Shown here: piece by piece, positions 1 to 5,896 of the stretch
How positions within the stretch are numbered: position 1 is the first letter of the stretch
Layout: each line of letters begins with the position of its first letter
Assembly (NCBI GenBank): GCA_014729205.1
Contig: WJKG01000242.1
Location: 1 to 6,088 of the forward strand
Length of the DNA: 6,088 bases
Origin: a candidate division GN15 bacterium
GTDB lineage: Bacteria > Zixibacteria > MSB-5A5 > GN15 > FEB-12
Direction: 5' to 3'
The notes under the pieces: generated by a model
Database searches by the model: none
The model's input: only the letters and a program-made list of their open reading frames with translations
Told to the model about the DNA's origin: nothing
Translations under genes and position numbers: made by a program

Positions 1-219
1 CTTGTGAACCGAGTGAAGAAGACAACGGCGATCATAATCCCGGTGTTTGTGTCGGCAGTCCAGCGGGCGGACGACCTGGCTCTGGCCCTGACGGCACGAG
101 GGTACAGAAGTGATGTCCGTCGGACCGTGTACGCCACCAGCCGTTTTGGCGGGCGTGAAGTGGGGTTCTGTATCATGAGTGGTCTGGCACTGGTGGCGTT
201 GTTTCTTGTTACCGGATAG
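1..219 (+). CDS. ecfT: Energy-coupling factor transporter transmembrane protein EcfT (CbiQ family), C-terminal fragment
   Basis: Only the last 72 codons are present; the reading frame is open from base 1, so the true start lies upstream. EcfT is the integral membrane scaffold of ECF-type vitamin or metal importers, joining two EcfA ATPases to a substrate-binding S component. The visible part carries the family's C-terminal coupling-helix signature: R-A-D-D-L-A-L-A-L followed by the Ala-Arg-Gly motif in T-A-R-G-Y-R (ARG at bases 94-102). This is the segment that contacts the ATPase in known EcfT proteins. A final hydrophobic stretch (about bases 160-216) fits the last membrane helix. The GTG at base 4 could be mistaken for a start, but a 71-residue protein would lack the membrane domain. 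Its position just upstream of truA matches the common ecfA-ecfA-ecfT-truA order. The substrate cannot be told from this fragment. Confidence 0.85.
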   Translation, partial: LVNRVKKTTAIIIPVFVSAVQRADDLALALTARGYRSDVRRTVYATSRFGGREVGFCIMSGLALVALFLVTG

Positions 220-225
220 GAGAGA

Positions 226-1026
226 ATGTTGCCTCAGCGAAATATCAGACTGACTGTCAGCTACAGAGGAACGGCGTATTCGGGGTGGCAGTGGCAGAGT
301 AATCAGCGGACGGTACAGGGAGAGCTAAACGAGGCTGTGTTCCGCGTCTCCGGTGAGCGAGTGAGTTTGCTGGGGGCCGGGCGAACCGATGCCGGAGTGC
401 ATGCGCTGGGCCAGGTGGCAAACTTCCGCGTGGATCATAGACTGGAAGGGGAACGCTGGGCGGCGGCATTGAATTACTACCTGCCCGATGACATCCGCGT
501 GCTGGACTCGCAGGAGGTCGACTGGGAGTTCCATGCGATTCGCGACGCGCGGTTTCGCCGCTATCGCTACCTGGCGGCGCGGGAGCGCTCGGCGCTGTAT
601 TCGGGTTTTCGCTGGGAACATGGACGCGATGTGTCGTTCGCGAAGCTGCAGGAGGCGGCCGGACTGATTGTCGGCGAGCACGACTTCAGCGCGTTTTGTG
701 TGGTTGGGTCACGGAAGGAGGACAATACGTGCCGGATTGAGCGTTCGCGGTGGTACCAGATCGGGCCTTTGCTGGTCTATGAGATATGTGGTAACCGATT
801 CCTGCACACGATGGTGCGCTCGCTGGTGGGGGGGATGATGAACCTGGCCGACCTGCGACAGGACTACAACACCCAGAACTTGACACTGGGTAGCTTTGCG
901 GATATGTTACATTTTCCTGATTCGGAACGTTGCCATTTCACGGCCCCGCCCCAGGGACTGTATATGATTCGGGTGGGGTATCATCATAAGGAATCCGACC
1001 ATGAAGTTTTTCATCGACACCGCTAA
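226..1026 (+). CDS. truA: tRNA pseudouridine(38-40) synthase TruA
   Basis: Converts uridines 38, 39 and 40 in the tRNA anticodon arm to pseudouridine; cytosolic. The 266-residue product has the N-terminal RLTVSYRGTAYSGWQ block (about 8-22) and the catalytic motif GAGRTDAGVHA at 50-60, with Asp55 as the family's nucleophilic aspartate. Downstream are the conserved R-x-Y-R-Y segment near 112-115, HDFSAFC near 152-158, the N-R-F-L-H-x-M-V-R block near 190-198 and the terminal APPQGLYMIRVGY strand. The conserved fold ends about 14 residues before the stop; the extra tail HHKESDHEVFHRHR is encoded across the ribosome site and first codons of the next gene, a 26-base overlap. The ATG has GGAG only 3 bases upstream (219-222). 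The following TTG codon (229) is a minor alternative start with better spacing. Family assignment is firm. Confidence 0.97.
   Translation: MLPQRNIRLTVSYRGTAYSGWQWQSNQRTVQGELNEAVFRVSGERVSLLGAGRTDAGVHALGQVANFRVDHRLEGERWAAALNYYLPDDIRVLDSQEVDWEFHAIRDARFRRYRYLAARERSALYSGFRWEHGRDVSFAKLQEAAGLIVGEHDFSAFCVVGSRKEDNTCRIERSRWYQIGPLLVYEICGNRFLHTMVRSLVGGMMNLADLRQDYNTQNLTLGSFADMLHFPDSERCHFTAPPQGLYMIRVGYHHKESDHEVFHRHR
988..993 (+). promoter_or_regulatory. Ribosome binding site for the transaldolase gene
   Basis: AAGGAA lies 7 bases before the ATG at 1001, inside the 3' end of truA. It supports initiation at 1001, and so the 26-base overlap with truA. Confidence 0.7.
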
Positions 1027-1645
1027 CCTGAAAGAGATCAACTCCGCTGTCGAGATGGGTGTGCTGGACGGCGTGACGACCAATCCCTCGCTGGCTGCCA
1101 AGGAAACAGCAAGTTACAACGAATTGCTGCAGGATATCTGCAAGGTAGTGCCGGGTCCGGTCTCGGCCGAGGTACTGGCTACCGATACCGAGGGTATGCT
1201 TTCCGAGGCCCGCGAACTGGTAAAGATCGCCGACAATATCGTCGTGAAGATCCCGACCACCCTGGAGGGATTGCGGGCGGTAAAGGCACTGACCTCTGAG
1301 GGGATTTCAGTTAACTCGACCCTGGTGTTTTCGGCTTCGCAGGCGCTGCTGGTGGCCAAGGCGGGAGCCAGTTTCGTTTCGCCGTTCGTGGGGCGACTTG
1401 ACGATATCTCAACCGAGGGGATGCAGTTGATCGGCGACATCGTGACGATCTACAACAACTACGGGTACCGTACGGAAGTGCTGGCGGCTTCGCTTCGCCA
1501 CCCAATGCACGTGGTGCAGTCGGCGCTGTTGGGAGCGGACGTGGCCACCATGCCCTACAAGGTGATTGCCCAGTTAATCAAGCACCCCCTGACCGATATC
1601 GGTCTGGAGAAGTTCCTGGAAGATTACAAGAAGAAGATGCAGTAA
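1001..1645 (+). CDS. tal: Transaldolase (small, transaldolase-like/FSA subfamily)
   Basis: Transfers a dihydroxyacetone unit between sugar phosphates in the non-oxidative pentose-phosphate pathway; cytosolic. At 214 residues it is the short class I aldolase type, a single TIM barrel. Visible landmarks are M-K-F-F-I-D-T-A at the start (Asp6), GVTTNPSL at 24-31, and VVKIPTT at 81-87 with Lys83 as the Schiff-base lysine. They continue with SPFVGRLDD at 127-135, LAASLRHP at 161-168 and a C-terminal LEKFLEDYKK helix. Short members split into fructose-6-phosphate aldolases (Tyr131 in the E. coli enzyme) and true transaldolases, which have Phe there. Here Phe129 aligns, by the constant offset of two from the catalytic lysine, with that Tyr, so transaldolase is favoured. 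The stop overlaps the purB start by one base (TAATG), implying translational coupling. The sequence is complete. Confidence 0.93.
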   Translation: MKFFIDTANLKEINSAVEMGVLDGVTTNPSLAAKETASYNELLQDICKVVPGPVSAEVLATDTEGMLSEARELVKIADNIVVKIPTTLEGLRAVKALTSEGISVNSTLVFSASQALLVAKAGASFVSPFVGRLDDISTEGMQLIGDIVTIYNNYGYRTEVLAASLRHPMHVVQSALLGADVATMPYKVIAQLIKHPLTDIGLEKFLEDYKKKMQ

Positions 1646-2940
1646 TGATTGAGCGCTATACTCCGCCGGAGATGGCCGAGCTGTGGTCCGATGAGAACAA
1701 GTTTCGGACATGGCTGAAGGTTGAGTTGGAGGCGGCCAGGGCGATGGCCCGGCTGAAGATCATCCCGAAGAAGGCCAACGACGTTCTCCAGAAGAAGGCG
1801 GATTTCAAACTCGAGCGAATCAACGAGATCGAGGCCGAAGTCAATCACGACGTGATTGCATTTTTGACATCGGTCGAAGAAATAGTCGGTGATGAGGCCA
1901 AGTATCTGCACTACGGGATGACGTCTTCGGATGTACTGGATACCTCGTGGTCGGTGCTGATGCAACAGGCTGCTAAGCTGATCGACAAGAAGTTGCAGCA
2001 ATCGTTGAGCGAGATTCGTAAGCTGGCGAAGAAGTACAAGGATACGCCGTGTATCGGTCGTACCCATGGGGTTCTGGCGGAACCGATGACGGTTGGTCTG
2101 AAGTTCGCCATGTGGTACACGGAGCTTTCGCGCGGGCGCGAGCGGTTCAAGGCCGCGGCTGAGATGGCGGCAGTTGGCAAGGTGTCCGGGGCGGTGGGGA
2201 ATTTCGCCAACCTGGATCCGCAGGTGGAGCAGGCAGTGTGTAAGGCGCTCAAGCTGAAGCCGGCGGAAGTGTCTACACAGGTGGTGCAGCGGGATCGCCA
2301 CGCCAACTATGTGACCTCGCTGGCGCTGTTGGCGAGTTCACTGGAGAAGTTCGGGACCGAGATACGGAATCTTCAGCGCACGGAAATCGGCGAAATGGCC
2401 GAGGGCTTCACCAAGAAGCAGAAGGGCAGTTCAGCCATGCCGCACAAGAAGAACCCTATCACGGCCGAGCGTCTGGCCGGTATTGCGCGTTTGGCACGCG
2501 GATATGCAGTGACTGCGATGGAGAACATCACCTTGTGGCACGAGCGGGATATCGCCCATAGCTCGGCCGAGCGGGTGATCATCCCCGATGTGACCACGAT
2601 TGTTTACTATGGTCTGGAGAAGTTCGTGGGTATCCTCAAGGGACTTGTGGTCAACGAGAAGCGGATGCTTCAGAACATCTACTACGGCGGTGGATTAGTC
2701 TTCTCCCAGCGGTTGTTGCTGGCACTGGCCCCCAAGGTGGGTTCGCGCGATAAGGCGTATCGTCTGGTTCAGCGCAATGCGATGAAGGCGGCGTCTGGTG
2801 AGGGGCGGTTCCTTGACCTGGTGAAGCAGGATCGGGAGATTCTCGAGCATATGAGTGAGAGCGAAATAGAGCAGAGCTTTGAACTGGATTACTACACCAA
2901 GCACGTGGACACCATTTTTAAGCGGGTGTTTGGCAAGTGA
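1645..2940 (+). CDS. purB: Adenylosuccinate lyase
   Basis: Cleaves SAICAR to AICAR plus fumarate in purine synthesis, and adenylosuccinate to AMP plus fumarate; a cytosolic homotetramer in the fumarase/aspartase superfamily. The 431-residue product is the same length as the short Bacillus-type enzyme. Conserved blocks in order are NHDVIAF (67-73, His68), YLHYGMTSSDVLDT (87-100), GRTHGVLAEP (138-147, general-acid His141) and the superfamily signature GSSAMPHKKNP at 261-271. That signature carries catalytic Ser263 on the flexible loop; further on come ERD-I-AHSSAER (300-310) and the mostly alpha-helical C-terminal domain. Start: ATG overlapping the transaldolase stop. No strong Shine-Dalgarno precedes it, only a purine-rich GAAGAAGATG run, so coupling to the upstream gene is likely. 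The stop overlaps the GTG of psd by four bases (GTGA). All key residues are present. Confidence 0.97.
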   Translation: MIERYTPPEMAELWSDENKFRTWLKVELEAARAMARLKIIPKKANDVLQKKADFKLERINEIEAEVNHDVIAFLTSVEEIVGDEAKYLHYGMTSSDVLDTSWSVLMQQAAKLIDKKLQQSLSEIRKLAKKYKDTPCIGRTHGVLAEPMTVGLKFAMWYTELSRGRERFKAAAEMAAVGKVSGAVGNFANLDPQVEQAVCKALKLKPAEVSTQVVQRDRHANYVTSLALLASSLEKFGTEIRNLQRTEIGEMAEGFTKKQKGSSAMPHKKNPITAERLAGIARLARGYAVTAMENITLWHERDIAHSSAERVIIPDVTTIVYYGLEKFVGILKGLVVNEKRMLQNIYYGGGLVFSQRLLLALAPKVGSRDKAYRLVQRNAMKAASGEGRFLDLVKQDREILEHMSESEIEQSFELDYYTKHVDTIFKRVFGK

Positions 2941-3656
2941 TAGCGCGTGAGGCCATACCGTTTACGCTGATCGGGTTTGTCCTGACAGTGGTGGTGTTCC
3001 TGCTGGCGGCTCGCTGGAGCAACTGGTGGTTGTTTGCGCTGTGCACGCTGTTGGCGTTGCTGACGCTGTTTGCCACGTACTTCTTTCGCGATCCGAAGCG
3101 TCTGGTTCCTCCCGGCAATGACAGCCTCGTGGTGGCGCCGGCTGACGGGAAGGTGATCGGGATCGACACCGTAGGCGACGTGCCATATGTCGGGAAGCGG
3201 GCGATTAAAATCTCGATTTTCCTGTCGGTGCTGGATGTCCATATCAATCGCGTGCCGATCAGCGGTCGGGTCGAGGGGGTGGACTACAAGGAGGGGGAAT
3301 TCCACGCCGCATTCATGGATAAAGCGTCGGGGCTGAATGAGCAGACGGTTATCAGGATCAAGTCGCCGCTGGGCGCCGGCGTTGTGGTTAAGCAGATTGC
3401 CGGAGTGTTGGCTCGTAGGATTGTCTGCCGGCTCGAGGAGGGGCAGCAGGTTACGGTGGGTGAACGCTTTGGTCTGATTCGGTTCGGTTCGCGCACGGAG
3501 TTGTTCCTTCCGGTCGATACGCGGCTGGCGGTGGCTGTGGGGGATCATGTAGCCGGGGCGAGTAGTTTGATCGGCCATCTGCCGGAGAGTGCTGAGGCGT
3601 CAGGCGAGCAATCGGAGCAAGCCTCGGTCTCGAAAGGAGACGATGTCAAACTATAA
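2937..3656 (+). CDS. psd: Phosphatidylserine decarboxylase (short, pyruvoyl-dependent, membrane-anchored)
   Basis: Decarboxylates phosphatidylserine to phosphatidylethanolamine at the inner membrane. The 239-residue product belongs to the short family, about two-thirds the length of E. coli Psd. Two hydrophobic helices at about 7-24 and 29-48 anchor it, followed by FFRDP(K)R at 49-55 typical of this group. APADGKV (67-73, Asp70) and SVLDVHINRVP (97-107, His102) would supply the Asp and His of the self-cleavage triad. RFGSR at 182-186 contains the processing site: cleavage between Gly184 and Ser185 would turn Ser185 into the pyruvoyl group of a 55-residue alpha chain. Start: GTG in a GTGA overlap with purB; the following I-A-R-E-A-x-P-F opening is typical of the family. 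The last 25 residues are polar, rich in Ser, Glu and Gln, beyond the conserved core, and span the pssA ribosome site. Confidence 0.93.
   Translation: MIAREAIPFTLIGFVLTVVVFLLAARWSNWWLFALCTLLALLTLFATYFFRDPKRLVPPGNDSLVVAPADGKVIGIDTVGDVPYVGKRAIKISIFLSVLDVHINRVPISGRVEGVDYKEGEFHAAFMDKASGLNEQTVIRIKSPLGAGVVVKQIAGVLARRIVCRLEEGQQVTVGERFGLIRFGSRTELFLPVDTRLAVAVGDHVAGASSLIGHLPESAEASGEQSEQASVSKGDDVKL
3633..3639 (+). promoter_or_regulatory. Ribosome binding site deciding the pssA start
   Basis: AAAGGAG ends 3 bases before the ATG at 3643 (its AAGG core is somewhat further). It selects this ATG over an in-frame ATG at 3589, which would add 18 mostly basic and polar residues lying entirely within psd. Confidence 0.75.
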
Positions 3657-4398
3657 GGGATTGCTTCCGGGGACATTTACGATGGGCAATGTGGTCTGCG
3701 GTTTTGTGGCCATATTGCAGGCACTCGAGGGGAAGCCGGTGATGGCGGCCTGGTTCGTCATGCTGGCTGCGTTCTTCGATGTACTTGACGGCAAAGTAGC
3801 GCGGATGAGCGGGGCAACATCGCAATTCGGAATCGAGCTGGATTCGCTGGCGGATGTGATATCGTTCGCGGTGGCGCCGGTGGTGATAATCATTTCTTTG
3901 AAGCTACCGTTCGTCAGCAATATCGCCTGGATGGTGGTGAGCATTCTGTATCTGATGTCCGCCTGCTATCGCCTGGCGCGCTTCAACCTGTTTGCGACCA
4001 GCGAGGAGAAGGTGGACTTCAAGGGTCTGCCAGTGCCGGCGGCAGCGCTGCTTTTGGTATCCTACGTGATCTTCGCGTTTGAGGTCTGGGGGCAGGTAGA
4101 GTACGCCCAGGGCGTAGTGATGATGATCGTGGGGACGGCGTTTTTGATGGCGACACAGGTCCGGTTTGATGCGGTACCGGACCGGTTTCATACCATGCAG
4201 AACCGGATCAAGCTGCTGGTGCTGCTTGCTTCGGGCGTGCTGGTGCTGATCGAACCAAGACTGTTGTTGTTTCCGATTTTCGGTTTGTATATATTGATCG
4301 GTGTCGCTCGAGAGCTGTATCGTCAGTTCTCGCGAGGCGTGAACAAGGTAGCCGGACGGTCTGATGAGGCCGCCGATAGCGAGGAACGCAACCAATGA
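3643..4398 (+). CDS. pssA: CDP-diacylglycerol--serine O-phosphatidyltransferase (phosphatidylserine synthase)
   Basis: Joins CDP-diacylglycerol and L-serine to make phosphatidylserine, the substrate of the Psd encoded just upstream; integral inner-membrane enzyme. The 251-residue product carries the complete CDP-alcohol phosphatidyltransferase motif: Asp46, Asp49-Gly50, Ala53-Arg54, Gly63, Asp67 and Asp71, with exact family spacing; the aspartates bind the divalent metals. The N-terminal L-L-P-G-x-F-T-M-G-N-x-V-C-G-F block and the later S-A-C-Y-R-L-A-R-F-N (106-115) plus F-K-G-L-P-V-P-A-A (127-135) are specific to the bacterial type II PssA group rather than PgsA. Hydrophobic segments suggest six to eight membrane helices, ending in a polar tail after about residue 228. 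Start chosen at 3643 from the strong ribosome site, giving a 14-base overlap with psd. Its stop overlaps the purS ATG by four bases. Confidence 0.94.
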   Translation: MSNYKGLLPGTFTMGNVVCGFVAILQALEGKPVMAAWFVMLAAFFDVLDGKVARMSGATSQFGIELDSLADVISFAVAPVVIIISLKLPFVSNIAWMVVSILYLMSACYRLARFNLFATSEEKVDFKGLPVPAAALLLVSYVIFAFEVWGQVEYAQGVVMMIVGTAFLMATQVRFDAVPDRFHTMQNRIKLLVLLASGVLVLIEPRLLLFPIFGLYILIGVARELYRQFSRGVNKVAGRSDEAADSEERNQ

Positions 4399-4637
4399 GC
4401 AAGAAAGCTACCGTATTCGTGCGGCTGAAGGACGGAGTACTGGATCCCCAGGGGGTGACGATCGCCAAGGCCCTCAACCAGATGGGTTACGACGAGTTTA
4501 CCTCGGTGCGGTCCGGACGGTTTTTCGAACTGGAGATCGAGGACAACGAGGCCAACCTGGACCAGCGACTGGAGGAAGTGTGTTCCAAGCTGCTGTCCAA
4601 TCCGGTGATCGAGAACTACCGGATCGAGAAGGGATGA
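4395..4637 (+). CDS. purS: Phosphoribosylformylglycinamidine synthase subunit PurS
   Basis: Small subunit of FGAM synthase, which converts FGAR, ATP and glutamine to FGAM in purine synthesis. In the Bacillus-type enzyme PurS bridges the glutaminase PurQ and the synthase PurL. The 80-residue product is of normal length. It shows the family's first strand (VFVRLKDGVLDPQG, 7-20), the helix A-K-A-L-N-Q-M-G-Y, the S-V-R-S-G-R-F-F-E-L strand near 37-46 and the terminal L-L-S-N-P-V-I-E-N-Y block (66-75). The ATG lies in an ATGA overlap with the pssA stop, with GAGGAA (4381-4386) 8 bases upstream as ribosome site. It is followed after four bases by purQ, its functional partner, which confirms the identification. 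A longer reading frame in another phase covers this stretch but lacks any family resemblance. Confidence 0.95.
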   Translation: MSKKATVFVRLKDGVLDPQGVTIAKALNQMGYDEFTSVRSGRFFELEIEDNEANLDQRLEEVCSKLLSNPVIENYRIEKG

Positions 4638-4641
4638 AACG

Positions 4642-5343
4642 ATGAAGGTCGGTGTAGTTACCTTCCCGGGGTCGAACTGCGACTACGATGCCTATTCGGC
4701 GATCAAGCACATTATGGGCGAGGATGCGACCTTTCTGTGGCACCAGTCGACCGACCTGGAAGGCAGCGACCTGATCATGTTGCCCGGTGGCTTCTCCTAC
4801 GGTGATTACCTCCGCGCGGGGGCGATTGCGCGCTTCTCACCCATTATGGAGAAGGTGATTGCATTCGCCAGGTCCGGGGGGCTGGTGGTTGGCATATGTA
4901 ACGGATTCCAGGTTCTCACCGAGTGTGGACTGCTTCCGGGTGCGCTGATGCGCAACCGGCACCTTCGATTCAGTTGTAAGTACGTGCATCTCCGAGTGGA
5001 GCGCACCGATACGGCCTTCACCGGTCGATGCGAAGACGGCGAGGTGCTTCGGATACCGATAGCCCATGGAGAGGGCAACTATTTCTACCACGACGATGAG
5101 GTACAGCAACTGGAGGACAACGGCCAGGTGCTGTTCCGATACTGTGACGCGTCTGGACGGGTGACGCCGGAGGCGAACCCGAACGGGTCTGTCAACAATA
5201 TCGCCGGTATCATGAATGCCGGGGGTAACGTATTAGGGATGATGCCGCATCCGGAGCGAGCGGTGGAGCTGATATTGGGGTCGACTGATGGACTGAAGAT
5301 TCTTGAATCAGTTCGTCACGCCCTTTCGTATCAATCTGTGTGA
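4642..5343 (+). CDS. purQ: Phosphoribosylformylglycinamidine synthase subunit PurQ (glutaminase)
   Basis: Class I glutamine amidotransferase subunit that hydrolyses glutamine and channels ammonia to PurL. The 233-residue product is full length for stand-alone PurQ. It opens with VGVVTFPGSNCDYD (3-16), then has LPGGFSYGDYLRAGAIA (47-63), and the nucleophile elbow GICNGFQVL at 84-92 with Cys86. Next come IAHGEGNYF (140-148), VNNIAGIMNAGGNVLGMMPHPERA (185-207 region) and the remaining catalytic residues His203 and Glu205. All three members of the catalytic triad are present. The ribosome site is the AAGGGAT at the end of purS (4629-4635), 7 to 8 bases before the ATG. purL is not the next gene here, unlike in many purSQL clusters; the large subunit must be encoded elsewhere if the enzyme is functional. 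Confidence 0.97.
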   Translation: MKVGVVTFPGSNCDYDAYSAIKHIMGEDATFLWHQSTDLEGSDLIMLPGGFSYGDYLRAGAIARFSPIMEKVIAFARSGGLVVGICNGFQVLTECGLLPGALMRNRHLRFSCKYVHLRVERTDTAFTGRCEDGEVLRIPIAHGEGNYFYHDDEVQQLEDNGQVLFRYCDASGRVTPEANPNGSVNNIAGIMNAGGNVLGMMPHPERAVELILGSTDGLKILESVRHALSYQSV

Positions 5344-5347
5344 GGGG
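5342..5347 (+). promoter_or_regulatory. Ribosome binding site for the small membrane protein gene (supports a TTG start)
   Basis: GAGGGG overlaps the purQ stop codon and lies 3 bases (5 from the GAGG core) before the TTG at 5351. No comparable site precedes the alternative in-frame ATG at 5303 inside purQ. Confidence 0.55.
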
Positions 5348-5350
5348 AAA

Positions 5351-5379
5351 TTGAAACGACGTGAGCTGACGTTTATAAT
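5351..5379 (+). promoter_or_regulatory. Candidate sigma-70-like promoter (internal)
   Basis: TTGAAA at 5351-5356 and TATAAT at 5374-5379 are separated by 17 bases, matching the classic -35/-10 consensus at 11 of 12 positions with ideal spacing. It lies over the first codons of the DUF4321 gene, so a transcript starting near 5386 would serve tatA and the gene after it, not DUF4321 itself as called. The AT-rich part also encodes a Phe-Ile-Ile-Ile run of a membrane helix, so it may be coincidence. The organism's sigma preferences are unknown. Confidence 0.35.
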
Positions 5380-5617
5380 TATTGCCCTGGTTTTGGGCGC
5401 TGTGATTGGTGGGTTACTCGGTGATTTGATTGGCACGTATTTGCCGCCGGGAGCCGCCAAGACGATGTTCACAAAATCGATTACTATCGGGATCGACACC
5501 GTAAAGGTTGACTTTTACGCGATTTCGTTCATGTTCGGGTTGACGTTGCAGATCAACTTCATGTCGGTGTTGATGATTCTGCTGGTGATCGTCTATTTCC
5601 GCTGGTGGTACCTATAG
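5351..5617 (+). CDS. DUF4321-type small membrane protein, function unknown
   Basis: An 88-residue protein with two hydrophobic segments, about residues 7-28 and 56-84, split by a loop containing TYLPPGAAK and an IGIDTVKVDF strand-like stretch. The pattern (short basic N-terminus, Gly-rich first helix, then I-S-F-M-F-G-L-T-L-Q-I-N-F-M-S-V and a terminal Y-F-R-W-W-Y) matches my recollection of the uncharacterised DUF4321 family, often found near housekeeping genes. No catalytic motif is visible and I assign no function. Start: I prefer the TTG at 5351, 7 bases after the purQ stop and behind a purine-rich ribosome site. The ATG at 5303 would add 16 residues encoded wholly within purQ and looking unlike a family N-terminus. 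The first membrane helix follows a K-R-R-E segment, suggesting a cytoplasmic N-terminus. Confidence 0.75.
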   Translation: MKRRELTFIIIALVLGAVIGGLLGDLIGTYLPPGAAKTMFTKSITIGIDTVKVDFYAISFMFGLTLQINFMSVLMILLVIVYFRWWYL

Positions 5618-5632
5618 CCACCGGATGAGACT

Positions 5633-5637
5633 GGAGG
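5633..5637 (+). promoter_or_regulatory. Ribosome binding site for tatA
   Basis: GGAGG, continuing into GGAGGT, lies 6 bases before the ATG at 5644. It is the clearest Shine-Dalgarno sequence in the window and fixes the tatA start. Confidence 0.8.
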
Positions 5638-5643
5638 TAGTTT

Positions 5644-5868
5644 ATGGGTTTGGGTTGGCAGGAACTGGTACTGATTTTTGTGGCCGTCCTGCTCTTGTTT
5701 GGCGCCAAACGGTTGCCCGAGATAGCTCAGGGCCTCGGTAAGGGCATTCGCGAGTTCAAGAAGGCGATGCACGATACCACCGATGAGTTGAAGGGTTCGG
5801 TAAATGACAAGCCGCCAGAGGTAACCTCGGACAAAGGCAACGGCGAAAAGAAGCAGAATAACGGCTGA
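5644..5868 (+). CDS. tatA: Sec-independent protein translocase subunit TatA/TatE
   Basis: TatA oligomerises in the inner membrane to let folded twin-arginine proteins through once TatBC has bound them. The 74-residue product has the family architecture: a short periplasmic N-terminus, one membrane helix at about 5-19 and the invariant Phe19-Gly20 hinge. An amphipathic helix follows (K-R-L-P-E-I through R-E-F-K-K-A-M, about 22-42), then a polar, disordered-looking tail rich in Lys, Asp and Gly. The short length and the R-L-P-E-I / E-F-K-K-A-M pattern favour TatA or TatE over the longer TatB. The gene starts 27 bases after the DUF4321 stop. No tatC or tatB lies in the window, so the translocase is probably assembled from dispersed genes, as is common in several phyla. 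Confidence 0.93.
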   Translation: MGLGWQELVLIFVAVLLLFGAKRLPEIAQGLGKGIREFKKAMHDTTDELKGSVNDKPPEVTSDKGNGEKKQNNG

Positions 5869-5896
5869 ACGGAAACGACCGGAGAGTACGGGTAAG

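Noticed and set aside
1624..2301. Long minus-strand open frame opposite purB (about 225 codons)
   Set aside because: Low-complexity Leu/His/Arg-rich translation mirroring PurB codons; no ribosome site or family resemblance, and purB is intact on the other strand.
2892..3578. Long minus-strand open frame opposite psd (about 228 codons)
   Set aside because: Its product is rich in His, Gln, Arg and Pro with no domain logic, typical of the complement of a GC-rich gene. The plus strand carries a complete Psd with its cleavage motif.
3589..3642. Upstream in-frame ATG for pssA giving an 18-residue extension
   Set aside because: No good ribosome site before it, and the extension is basic and polar and encoded inside psd; the ATG at 3643 has AAAGGAG in front and the usual family N-terminus after it.
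4170..4190. Short palindrome-like stretch around GGTACCGGACCGGTT in pssA
   Set aside because: Imperfect and short, within a conserved coding region, with no loop or T-run; most likely incidental.
3904..4395. Minus-strand open frame opposite pssA
   Set aside because: Composition is His/Gln-rich shadow sequence; the plus strand encodes a clear membrane enzyme with the full active-site motif.
4364..4645. Plus-strand frame longer than purS in a different phase
   Set aside because: The Gly/Arg-rich product resembles no family, while the shorter frame matches PurS and pairs with purQ.
5869..5896. Possible terminator after tatA
   Set aside because: No inverted repeat or T-run is present; the next frame begins within 28 bases.
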